Assembly: GCA_016235595.1 (NCBI GenBank)
Contig: JACRJX010000016.1
Span: 248,001 to 312,000 of the forward strand
DNA length: 64,000 bases
From: Verrucomicrobiota bacterium
GTDB lineage: Bacteria; Verrucomicrobiota; Verrucomicrobiia; CAIQCK01
Reading direction: 5' to 3'
Part shown: positions 55,927 through 63,047 of the stretch, in pieces
Numbering within the stretch: the stretch's first letter is position 1
Layout of the letters: each line of letters opens with the position of its first letter
Notes under the pieces: model-generated
Databases searched by the model: none
Told to the model about the DNA's origin: nothing
The model's input: only the letters and a program-made list of their open reading frames with translations
Translations under genes and position numbers: made by a program

Positions 55927-58602
55927 ACGCCGACTGCTTCGTGTTTGTCGCTTGGCGCCGCTTTGCACGCGGACGGCCACCGGCTCGGCCAGCAGGAACT
56001 CATCAATATGCCGCGCGGCGCGCGCGCCTTCGGCGACAGCTTGAACGACTGTGGTGCCGCCGTTGACGATGTCCCCTGCGGCGAAGATGCCGTGTCGCGA
56101 GGTTTCCAGCGTGTCCTCATGGACCCAGACCAAGCCGGCGTCGGTGAAACGCACGCCGGACAACGCGGGCTTGAGCGTCTCGTCGAGTTGCTGGCCGATG
56201 GCCTCGATGACTAGGTCGGCGGGCAACACGTGCTCCGAGCCGGGAATCGGTTTTGGCGCGCGACGACCATCCGCGTCGGGCGTCCCTAATTTGGTGCGGA
56301 TGACTTTGAGACCGGCGAGTTTGCCTTTCGCGCTGGCGATATAGCCGAGCGGCGCGGTCAATGTCAGCAGGTTGATGCCCTCCTTGACTGCTTCATCGCG
56401 CTCGTGCGGCCACGCGGGCATCTCGGCAAACGAGCGTCGATAAACGATGGAGACCTGGTCCGCGCCGGCGCGTTTGGCCGCGAGCGCGGCATCGATGGCG
56501 GTGTTCCCGCCGCCGAGGACCAGCACGTTGCCGGAAACCGTCAGACCTTTCTTCGCGTGCGCCAGAAACTCCAGCGCGCTGACCACGCCCGACTTCGGCC
56601 GCTTGGTGGCTGGCAGCGGCACGGATTTGCCGAGGCCGATGGCCAGCAGCGCAGCGTGGAAACCTTCGGCCATCATGTGGTCGAGGTTGTAGCTCTTGTT
56701 GAGAGCGGCATTGTAACGGCGGGTGACGTTGCCACTCGACGTGAGTACGTCCTGAATCTCGCGGCGTAGAATCGGGTCGGGCAGGCGGTTGGCGGGAATC
56801 GCGTCCTGCGCGGCGCCGCCCGGCGAGGCGCTTCGGTCGAACAGTGTCACCGCATGGCCGAGCGACGCGAGCTTGGCGGCGGCCGCGACGCCGGCCGGGC
56901 CTGCGCCGATGACAGCGACCTTCTTGCCGGTGGGCGCGGATGCCGCGTGCGCCTCGGCGACCCAGCCTTCCTCGACGGCCTTGCGTGCGACCCATCGTTG
57001 CAGATGGCGGATCGGCACGGGGAACGAGTAACGCCGGTTGTTGCAGCGGGCTTCGCACTGCGTCTCCGACGGGCAGACGTAGCCGCACACGGCTGCGAGG
57101 GCGTTGGCCTCCCGCAGCGTCTCGTAAGCCTCGTGGAACCGGCCTGCCGCGACGTGGGCGACGAACTTTGGGATGTTCACGCGCGCCGGGCAGCCGGTGA
57201 CGCACGTCGGATCGTTGCACTGGCGGCAGGTCTTCGCCATCTGAATGATGGAATCGAGCGCCTCGGCCCGGCCTTGTTTGTAAATCGGCTCGTAAACCTC
57301 GCCGTCGCGCGGCACGCAGCCGGCGCGGCCACCGTCCCGCATGATTTGCGTGCAGGCGGAGCAGGTCACGCAGACTTTCAGGGGATCAAGCTGGCCGCAT
57401 TCCTTCAGCGTGCGGGCGAACTCAGGATAAGCGAACGCCATCCGGCCGACGCCGACGAGCGAGACCCAGTGCTTGCGAATATTGGCCGCGCCGAGGTGCG
57501 GGAAGAACTGCCGCAGCCACGAATTGCCGCCGCCGATCACCAGCATCTCCGGCACCGCCTCCTGCACCTGACGCACGACGTTGACGAACCGCGCGACACC
57601 GGCCAGCGGCGGCTCCGGCGGCAACGGCGCTCCCACCGTCGGCAGGTCGAACGGGCGGTTGACGTAAGGATTGAAATACGGATTGCCGATGGTGATGTTC
57701 ACCAGTGGCGCGCCCTGGCTTTGGAGAAAGCGGACGATTTCGATCGGCTCGGCGAGGTCGGGTTTGGCGGGGTCGGTGCGATCCACGCCGAAGCCGTAGG
57801 GATACGCAATCGCATCGTAGGCATTCAGCCGCGCCGTCACCAGCAAGCCCGGCGCGGCAGCGCGAATCTTCTCCACGACGTTGCGCAGAAAGCGCGAGCG
57901 GTTCTCAAACGAGCCGCCGTAACGGCTGTCCTGTCGCGTGTGCGACGCGAGCAGTTCCGACACGAGATAGCGGTGGCACGCCTTCACGTCCACGCCGTCA
58001 AAGCCGGCGCGTTGCGCGCAGAGCGCGGCCTCCACGTAGCGATCCTCCAGCCGCTCCAGTTCGTCGTCCGTGATCAGTGGGTATGCCAGCGGCAGATTGT
58101 GCGTCGGGTCGAGGAACCGCGAGTGATGCGCAATGATCGGCTGCGGTTTGTTCACCGGCCGGCTGTAGCGGCCTGAATGCGTCAGTTGCACGATCAGCAT
58201 GGGCCGGTGTGACGAGCCGCAGGCGTCACGCGCGGCCTTGCGCGCCTCGCCCACAAGCTGCGTGAATGCAGCGACGGTCTTCTCGTAGAGCCACAACTGC
58301 CGGGGATTCGCCCGACCCTCCGGCACGACCGCCGTCGCCTCGACCCACAGCAACCCCGCGCCGCCCGCGGCGAAGCGGCGGTAGCGGCGGAATGTGAGTG
58401 TGTCCGGCGAGCCGTCCTCCTGCCCGTCGCAACCTTCCATAGGCAGTACCACCATCCGGTTCGGCAGCGTGAACTTCCCGGCTTTCACCGGCTCCATCAG
58501 GGGGCGCAGGTCGTCGCTCAGTTCCAAATCGAGCCCCAGCTCGTTAATGCGCCGTCGCACATCATCCGGCGAATGAAAATGAAACTGCTCGTGCTCCGTC
58601 AT
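55918..58602 (-). CDS. OYE-FeS-GltD-type fusion flavoprotein
   Basis: This protein of about 894 residues joins two known modules. Residues about 30-410 are an old-yellow-enzyme/dienoyl-CoA-reductase-like FMN barrel (SRYGGSFENRSRFLRN, SLVGVGRMAFAYP) with a Cys set CVTCSACTQIM...C. From about 440 comes a Fer4_20/GltD-like iron-sulfur helical domain (CRQCNDPTCVTGCPARVNIP, CGYVCPSETQCEARC), then an NAD(P)/FAD disulfide-reductase fold (VAVIGAGPAGVAAAAKLASLG, VLVLGGGNTAIDAALAAKRA, GIFAAGDIVNGGTTVV). Electrons could pass from NAD(P)H via FAD and Fe-S to FMN within one chain. The start at 58602 has AAGGAG upstream. Substrate unknown. Confidence 0.85.
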   Translation of the reverse strand: MTEHEQFHFHSPDDVRRRINELGLDLELSDDLRPLMEPVKAGKFTLPNRMVVLPMEGCDGQEDGSPDTLTFRRYRRFAAGGAGLLWVEATAVVPEGRANPRQLWLYEKTVAAFTQLVGEARKAARDACGSSHRPMLIVQLTHSGRYSRPVNKPQPIIAHHSRFLDPTHNLPLAYPLITDDELERLEDRYVEAALCAQRAGFDGVDVKACHRYLVSELLASHTRQDSRYGGSFENRSRFLRNVVEKIRAAAPGLLVTARLNAYDAIAYPYGFGVDRTDPAKPDLAEPIEIVRFLQSQGAPLVNITIGNPYFNPYVNRPFDLPTVGAPLPPEPPLAGVARFVNVVRQVQEAVPEMLVIGGGNSWLRQFFPHLGAANIRKHWVSLVGVGRMAFAYPEFARTLKECGQLDPLKVCVTCSACTQIMRDGGRAGCVPRDGEVYEPIYKQGRAEALDSIIQMAKTCRQCNDPTCVTGCPARVNIPKFVAHVAAGRFHEAYETLREANALAAVCGYVCPSETQCEARCNNRRYSFPVPIRHLQRWVARKAVEEGWVAEAHAASAPTGKKVAVIGAGPAGVAAAAKLASLGHAVTLFDRSASPGGAAQDAIPANRLPDPILRREIQDVLTSSGNVTRRYNAALNKSYNLDHMMAEGFHAALLAIGLGKSVPLPATKRPKSGVVSALEFLAHAKKGLTVSGNVLVLGGGNTAIDAALAAKRAGADQVSIVYRRSFAEMPAWPHERDEAVKEGINLLTLTAPLGYIASAKGKLAGLKVIRTKLGTPDADGRRAPKPIPGSEHVLPADLVIEAIGQQLDETLKPALSGVRFTDAGLVWVHEDTLETSRHGIFAAGDIVNGGTTVVQAVAEGARAARHIDEFLLAEPVAVRVQSGAKRQTRSSRRSE

Positions 58603-58767
58603 GATAGTAGTTCTCCTTGCGATCTGTGTTGCGCACTCTAACCACAATCTCCGGCGCGTCGGAAGCGAATTCCTTCGCCATGGACGCTGTCAACGCTTCA
58701 GGTGGGCCGCGGTCTCCGGACGCGGTGCTTCACCCGCGCAAAATCAAGCGCGCCCGGAGGTCCACCT

Positions 58768-58793
58768 TTCCGTGTCCTTCCGTGCATTCCGTG
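58768..58793. repeat. Intergenic TTCCGTG triplicate repeat
   Basis: TTCCGTG occurs three times at 58768, 58778 and 58787. Read on the minus strand it gives a TTECTEGHGK-type pseudo-peptide, which I recall from spurious ORFs in several phyla that mark a widespread intergenic repeat of unknown function. It lies in the gap 58603-58976, which otherwise holds the first attC-like site and no gene I can support. Confidence 0.45.
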
Positions 58794-58845
58794 GTTCCAC
58801 TAACCGCTGAGAGCTTCTCCTCCAACTTTTCCTTCGCCGCGCACG

Positions 58846-58970
58846 GCCCAACGCTCCGGCTCTTTCCTCGTCCTTGGCGGAAATTGTTCTGGACGGGACG
58901 AAAGCCAGGTTCCAAAGTCCGCCGTGTCGCCTTGCATCACGTCAATGAGGGAGCCGAATAGCTGTTAGAC
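58846..58970 (+). other. attC-like integron recombination site 1
   Basis: It starts with GCCCAAC (58846-58852, matches R'' RYYYAAC) and ends with GTTAGAC (58964-58970, matches R' GTTRRRY). Arms pair as CGGCTC (58857-58862) with GAGCCG (58951-58956), CCTC (58866-58869) with GAGG (58947-58950) after a TTT bulge, and GGCGGA (58876-58881) with TCCGCC (58918-58923). At 125 bp it is within attC length limits. The first cassette gene starts 6 nt after it. It is the weakest folded of the three sites. Confidence 0.5.
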
Positions 58971-58976
58971 CAAGCC

Positions 58977-59456
58977 ATGAACGCAACCCGCCGAGACTGG
59001 ATCATTGTCGCCATCGTGGTTGTAGGGATCGTGGGATTCCTCATGCTTTCTGTGGACGTGATACCACCCACCTCGCAGACGGCCGGCGCGATACACATGT
59101 GCAAGCGAAGAATTCAGAGATACGCCATCGAACACAATGCATTGCCATCGGCCTTGATCGAAACCAAAGAAATTGAGGGATACGACAACTCAATCAAAGA
59201 CGCTTGGGGCCGTCCTATTATCTACGGTGTGGACACAAACGGCTTGGTCACACTGGCAAGTCTCGGCAAAGACAACAAACCAGGTGGCACGGGAGACGGT
59301 GCAGATATGATTGGCGTTTATCCATCCCGCCAACCAAGTGGTAGATGGTCTGATGAGTTGGTAGGATGGATAAAGGATCCATTTGAGGACTTTAGAAAGA
59401 GAAAAATAACGGCCGAACCAAACAATGCAGCGAATGCAGCTCCGCCGCATCGCTGA
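58977..59456 (+). CDS. Cassette gene: pseudopilin (GspG-like) domain protein
   Basis: This 159-residue protein has one N-terminal membrane helix (WIIVAIVVVGIVGFLML) but no prepilin cleavage motif. The following MCKRRIQRYAIEHNALPSAL, DAWGRPIIYGVDTNGLV and SLGKDNKPGGTGDGADM match the globular part of type II secretion pseudopilin GspG. The codon use is more AT-rich than its neighbours. The start codon is 6 nt after GTTAGAC and the stop falls inside the next attC-like site, as in integron cassettes. Function in a secretion or surface system is inferred only from similarity. Confidence 0.7.
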   Translation: MNATRRDWIIVAIVVVGIVGFLMLSVDVIPPTSQTAGAIHMCKRRIQRYAIEHNALPSALIETKEIEGYDNSIKDAWGRPIIYGVDTNGLVTLASLGKDNKPGGTGDGADMIGVYPSRQPSGRWSDELVGWIKDPFEDFRKRKITAEPNNAANAAPPHR

Positions 59457-59471
59457 CCTCAGACGTTAGGC
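59412..59471 (+). other. attC-like integron recombination site 2
   Basis: A 60-bp site: GCCGAAC (59412-59418, R'' with one mismatch), 9-nt spacer, CAGCGA (59428-59433), unpaired A at 59434, TGC, 9-nt loop, GCA, TCGCTG (59450-59455), 9-nt spacer, GTTAGGC (59465-59471, perfect R'). The single extrahelical base in the left arm and symmetrical spacers are the structural signature of attC. The stop codon of the previous gene (59454-59456) lies within it. Confidence 0.68.
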
Positions 59472-59481
59472 ATGAAGTCAC

Positions 59482-59901
59482 ATGCGCTTCTTCCGCCACA
59501 CGATTGCCGATTACACCTGCACAAAGCACTGCGGCTATCATCGCTCGGTCCCAGGTGCGAATTTGTCACTCTTTCATGTGATTGCGGCAGCAACGGCAAC
59601 CATCCCCCTGTGGGTGCTTTCGCTTCGCGAGCATTTTCCGTGGTATTACTTCGTCAGCATTCTCGCGGGCGAACTCCTGCTGGTGTTCCTCGCGGGCATT
59701 GCGTCGAGTTTCTTGCTGACGCCCTTCATGACAGCGGGGACGTCGGTGTGCAAGAAATGCGGCGCCCCGATGTTTTTTGCCGGCCGGCATTTTGACCCTT
59801 TGGGTTCATCGAGACCTCATTGGACCGACATCGTTATTTTTGTCGTCTTCGTCACGCTGAATGTCGCCGTATGGGTCGCACTGGCGAGAGGAAGCATATG
59901 A
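59482..59901 (+). CDS. Cassette gene: small membrane protein with Cys pairs
   Basis: This 139-residue protein has three predicted membrane helices (about 28-48, 55-80 and 117-135) and two Cys pairs, CTKHC near residue 13 and CKKCG near 90, that could bind one zinc. I do not recognise the family. The start is 10 nt after GTTAGGC of attC-like site 2. An alternative frame from 59472 gives a 107-residue sequence without any domain features and is rejected. No clear attC follows directly; instead a GH5 3'-end relic lies 16 nt downstream. Confidence 0.6.
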   Translation: MRFFRHTIADYTCTKHCGYHRSVPGANLSLFHVIAAATATIPLWVLSLREHFPWYYFVSILAGELLLVFLAGIASSFLLTPFMTAGTSVCKKCGAPMFFAGRHFDPLGSSRPHWTDIVIFVVFVTLNVAVWVALARGSI

Positions 59902-59917
59902 AGAATGGGGTCGGCGG

Positions 59918-59978
59918 TCAGTAACGCTGCAAGAGGTCCAGTAACTTGCGGTCGAGTTTGTGGTCGTCGAGGTCCTCG
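59918..59978 (-). pseudogene. Relic of a GH5-type gene 3' end
   Basis: 58 of 61 bases match 60645-60705, the stop codon and last codons of the GH5 gene (DLDDHKLDRKLLDLLQRY here). One Leu codon is TTA instead of CTC and one Gly is Asp, so the copy has diverged and probably comes from a lost paralogue rather than a fresh duplication. Homology ends abruptly on both sides. The remaining gap to 60195 shows no gene; a GTTATAC at 60151 is a poor R' box without a convincing fold. Confidence 0.75.
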
Positions 59979-60195
59979 GTGGCGGTGGTCTCCGACCGCC
60001 GCCCGCAGCAATGTTGCGAACCGGCATGAGAAAGCCGGCCATGTTCGACGCCCTGTTCTTGTTTGCCGGTTCAACATGGAACCGCTGCGACGGCGTAAAA
60101 CGATGTGGACGAGGTGAGAAGCCAAACCTAATCTGCCACCATGCCTCCTAGTTATACGACAAATGAGAGGCTTGATCTAAATATTGGAAGGAGCC

Positions 60196-60498
60196 ATGAA
60201 ACGGATCGCCTTGGGCCTTGTTGCACTGCTGGTGTTGGCGGCGGTTGCCGCTTGGCACTTTGAACGATACCATCTGCAAAGGGTCAGAGACTGGCGGAGC
60301 GAGGGCCTTGCCTTGCACCAAGCCCTTGAGGATTTTCAGAAGAAGAACAACCGCTACCCGGATAAGTTGTCGGACCTTCAACAGTATTACACGCCGTCAA
60401 ACTCGACCGGAATCGACTGGCCCTTGATACTTGAATGTTCCCAGTATCAGGTTCGTTCAAACGCCTACACATTGGTGGTCCCGTTTTCCAAACAATGA
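60196..60498 (+). CDS. Cassette gene: small pseudopilin-like membrane protein
   Basis: This 100-residue protein has one N-terminal membrane helix (IALGLVALLVLAAVAAW) and a short periplasmic part with HQALEDFQKKNNRYPDKLSDL, a pattern typical of the start of the pseudopilin globular domain (AL..Y...NG.YP..L). No prepilin cleavage site is present. GGAAGGAG stands directly before the ATG. Its stop is 3 nt before attC-like site 3. It is on the same strand as the other two cassette genes and opposite to the flanking GH5 gene. Confidence 0.65.
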   Translation: MKRIALGLVALLVLAAVAAWHFERYHLQRVRDWRSEGLALHQALEDFQKKNNRYPDKLSDLQQYYTPSNSTGIDWPLILECSQYQVRSNAYTLVVPFSKQ

Positions 60499-60501
60499 AC
60501 C

Positions 60502-60592
60502 TTCCAACAAGTTGGGTGCAGGCAACGCCGGATTGCGCCTTCCTGTTTTTCCTTGGTTATTGGCCCGGCGTGCCTGACTCAAGTCGTTAAGT
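60502..60592 (+). other. attC-like integron recombination site 3
   Basis: A 91-bp site: TTCCAAC (60502-60508, R'' with one mismatch), 9-nt spacer, unpaired G at 60518, CAGGC (60519-60523), unpaired A at 60524, ACGCCGG (60525-60531), loop, CCGGCGT (60565-60571), GCCTG (60572-60576), 9-nt spacer, GTTAAGT (60586-60592, perfect R'). The 12-bp stem broken by single extrahelical bases on one arm only is the classic attC form. It ends 52 nt from the GH5 3' end. Confidence 0.7.
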
Positions 60593-60644
60593 TACCCGCA
60601 ACCTCACGCAGGTTTGACGTCAATTCCTCCTGTGCGCGTGCTGC

Positions 60645-62174
60645 TCAGTAACGCTGCAAGAGGTCCAGGAGCTTGCGGTCGAGTTTGTGGCCGTCGAGGT
60701 CCTCGTATTGCACGTCGGCGCGCTCGCTGTCGAGGACACCGAAGCTGCCGCGGAAGTTCCATAGCGCCCAGCCCCAGCCGGCTTTCTTCCAGTTGACCAG
60801 ACAATCCTCGGCCCAGCGCAGAACGACATCGTGCGGGGTTTTGTTATACGATCCCCATTCGCCGACCATGACGCCGACGTGTTTCGCTTCGAGTTTCTTC
60901 CACGGTTCGATGTTCTTCTCCCAAAGCCACGCGCGGTCTTGCATCGGCATGCCCAGAAATGGAACGGGTTGCGCGCCGGCTTTGTAGCAGATGGGGTCTG
61001 GCTTCTCGGCGAACCTTTGTGCGAGTGGCAGCACATCTTCGCGTTCGGCGCCGGCGGGTTTGAAGCCCAGTTCGCTGATTTGCAGCCAATCGCCGGCGGC
61101 GACGAAGACCTTCACTTGTTTCGCGCCTGCGGGCACGGTGACGGGGTAGTCGCGGTCGTAGGTGCAGAAGTAGAGTTTGTATTCCGGCTTGAACTCGCTC
61201 TTCTTCCACTCGCCCTCGCCGGATCCGGTCTTGAATTCTTTTTCCCAGATCTTCGCGCCGTCAATCTCGACGGTGAGCAGTGCGCGGGAAGAGACTCCCA
61301 GGACATGCAGCCGCAGCGCGGTCTCGGACTTGAACGGGCCGTCAATGACGAGAGGGTGGGAGCCTTCTTTCTTGGTGGGGCTGAGCAATGTGCCGTTGGG
61401 GCCAAGCAGCTTGGGCCACTTCGGCAGCGGGAACCGGTCGCCGTTGGCCCAGCTCGCCTTGTAATGCGTCAACTCGCCGGGCGTGTAGCCACGCGTGGCT
61501 TGGGCGATCTTCAGCGGACGCAACTCGAAGATCGGCGTCTGGCCCCACTGCATGCCGTCGGAGATGATGAGCCGCTTCGGGTCCTGGGCGCGAATGGCCT
61601 CGGCCATCTTGCGCACGACGTTTACGTAAAGGTTGGTCTCGATGTTCGCCGGCTCGTTGAAGAGATTGAAGCCGAGCTGAGTGTTGGGGATGCCCTTGTA
61701 GCGTCGCGCAAACTCCGCCCAGTGTTTGGCGCAAACCTCCTGGGTCTTCGCGTCGGTGAACAGATCGGTCGCTTCTTTCGGCCTGGCGACGGTGTAGCCG
61801 GGCGCGCGGTGGAAGTTGATCCAGACGTGGATGCCGTATTTGCGGCCCCACTCAACGGCTTGGTCAATCTCCTTGAGCCGCGCCTCATCGAACTTCTCCC
61901 AGTCCTTGTCCTTGATCCAGCAACGGTAGTCCATCGGCAGGCGCACAAAGTTGAAGCCCAATTTTTGGATGAGCTTGAAGTCCTCTTCCACAAACGGCTG
62001 GTTGCGACCCACGTTGAATTTCTCAAGCAGATTGAAACCGCGCCACCGCGGCAGTTTCTCTGACGTCGCCGGCAGCCACTTGACGCGCGGCGCGGCAGGT
62101 TCCGCTGCGAGGGACGTGATGAACAAGGAACCGGCACACACACCGGCGAGCAGGAGGAGAGATGAGGTTTTCAT
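60645..62174 (-). CDS. GH5 exported endoglucanase-like enzyme with inserted beta domain
   Basis: This protein of about 509 residues has a signal peptide (SSLLLLAGVCAGSLFITSLA). The GH5 barrel begins LPRWRGFNLLEKFNVGRN; the acid/base Glu is in LGFNLFNEPAN near residue 163 and the nucleophile Glu in VGVMVGEWGSY near 440. Between them, about residues 240-360, sits an inserted beta-sandwich (LRLHVLGVSSRALLTVEIDG, KQVKVFVAAGDWLQISELGF) that looks like a carbohydrate-binding module inside the barrel. The start at 62174 gives the signal peptide. Cellulose or a beta-glucan/mannan is the expected substrate class. Confidence 0.85.
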   Translation of the reverse strand: MKTSSLLLLAGVCAGSLFITSLAAEPAAPRVKWLPATSEKLPRWRGFNLLEKFNVGRNQPFVEEDFKLIQKLGFNFVRLPMDYRCWIKDKDWEKFDEARLKEIDQAVEWGRKYGIHVWINFHRAPGYTVARPKEATDLFTDAKTQEVCAKHWAEFARRYKGIPNTQLGFNLFNEPANIETNLYVNVVRKMAEAIRAQDPKRLIISDGMQWGQTPIFELRPLKIAQATRGYTPGELTHYKASWANGDRFPLPKWPKLLGPNGTLLSPTKKEGSHPLVIDGPFKSETALRLHVLGVSSRALLTVEIDGAKIWEKEFKTGSGEGEWKKSEFKPEYKLYFCTYDRDYPVTVPAGAKQVKVFVAAGDWLQISELGFKPAGAEREDVLPLAQRFAEKPDPICYKAGAQPVPFLGMPMQDRAWLWEKNIEPWKKLEAKHVGVMVGEWGSYNKTPHDVVLRWAEDCLVNWKKAGWGWALWNFRGSFGVLDSERADVQYEDLDGHKLDRKLLDLLQRY

Positions 62175-62287
62175 GCGTTGTTTCTTGCGCAACGCGCTTA
62201 TCCACTTCCGCCCGCCCATTGTCAAACTCATCCCGTTGCGGAAAAGAAGCTGGCCGCGGCGATGTCGCGTGATATAGTTTCATTGGT

Positions 62288-62887
62288 ATGATGAAAGACT
62301 TGGTCCATCGAATTCGTCGCCACGAAGGCTTTACGTTGGTGGAGTTGTTGGTGGTGATTGTCATCATCGGCATTCTGGCGGCGATGCTCCTGCCGGCCAT
62401 CACCAGTGTGGGCGAAAAAGGCAAGCGCCTCTCCTGTGCGAGCAATCTCCGGGAAATCCACAAGATGGCGATCGCCTACGCGAGGGACAATGACGACGTG
62501 CTTCCCTACTATGATGACCCGAAACCCAACGCGCCGATGTTGTTGGAGGAGCAACTGAATGTTTTTTGCCGGAAGAACTACACGCGCAATGTGAAGATCT
62601 TCAAGTGCCCCAGCCGCACCTCGCCCACCGGTCTCAGCAAGGAGTATCAATACGAATACAACCCCTATTTCACCAGCAGGCGCGCGCTCAGACTGGCCCA
62701 GGTGAAGAACCCGGGCAACTTGCGCCTGGGGTGGGACAGCGACAAGGAGAGTCAGGCGGGATTCTACGATCCCAAGGACAATCACAGCGACGCCGGTGGC
62801 AATGTGGTCTACATAGATGGTCACGTGCAGTGGTGGGATGGAAGACAGTATAAAGGAACTGACCAGATCAATCCCGACCAGCAGTGA
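62288..62887 (+). CDS. Prepilin-type pseudopilin (DUF1559/GspG-like)
   Basis: This 199-residue protein has a type IV prepilin leader ending RRHEG with cleavage before [18 protein letters not shown], the N-terminal helix shared by thousands of Verrucomicrobia/Planctomycetes pseudopilins. The C-terminal part ends [19 protein letters not shown], the H-X9-DG-type domain of such proteins. It is exported by a type II/IV-pilus-like machine; single copies are usually scattered and of unknown individual role. Two ATGs (62288, 62291) are possible. It is divergent from GH5 across a 113-nt gap. Confidence 0.9.
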   Translation: MMKDLVHRIRRHEGFTLVELLVVIVIIGILAAMLLPAITSVGEKGKRLSCASNLREIHKMAIAYARDNDDVLPYYDDPKPNAPMLLEEQLNVFCRKNYTRNVKIFKCPSRTSPTGLSKEYQYEYNPYFTSRRALRLAQVKNPGNLRLGWDSDKESQAGFYDPKDNHSDAGGNVVYIDGHVQWWDGRQYKGTDQINPDQQ

Positions 62888-63047
62888 TAATGCGTTTTGC
62901 CGTCCAGACGCCCATTGATGCCGCTGCATTGTTCACGACGACAGCCTCATGCCAGAGGAGATCGGACGACCTTGGCAGACAGGGCGAAAACTTTTGCGAA
63001 GAAGTGACGAACCGGCGCTTTTAGCCAGACAACACTGAGAAACAACC

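Noticed and set aside
59472..59795. Alternative 107-codon frame starting one base after GTTAGGC
   Set aside because: Its product has no helices or motifs, whereas the frame from 59482 gives membrane segments and Cys pairs.
60151..60157. GTTATAC as a fourth attC R' box, paired with GTTCAAC at 60069
   Set aside because: R' deviates from GTTRRRY, and the arms between the boxes do not pair convincingly.
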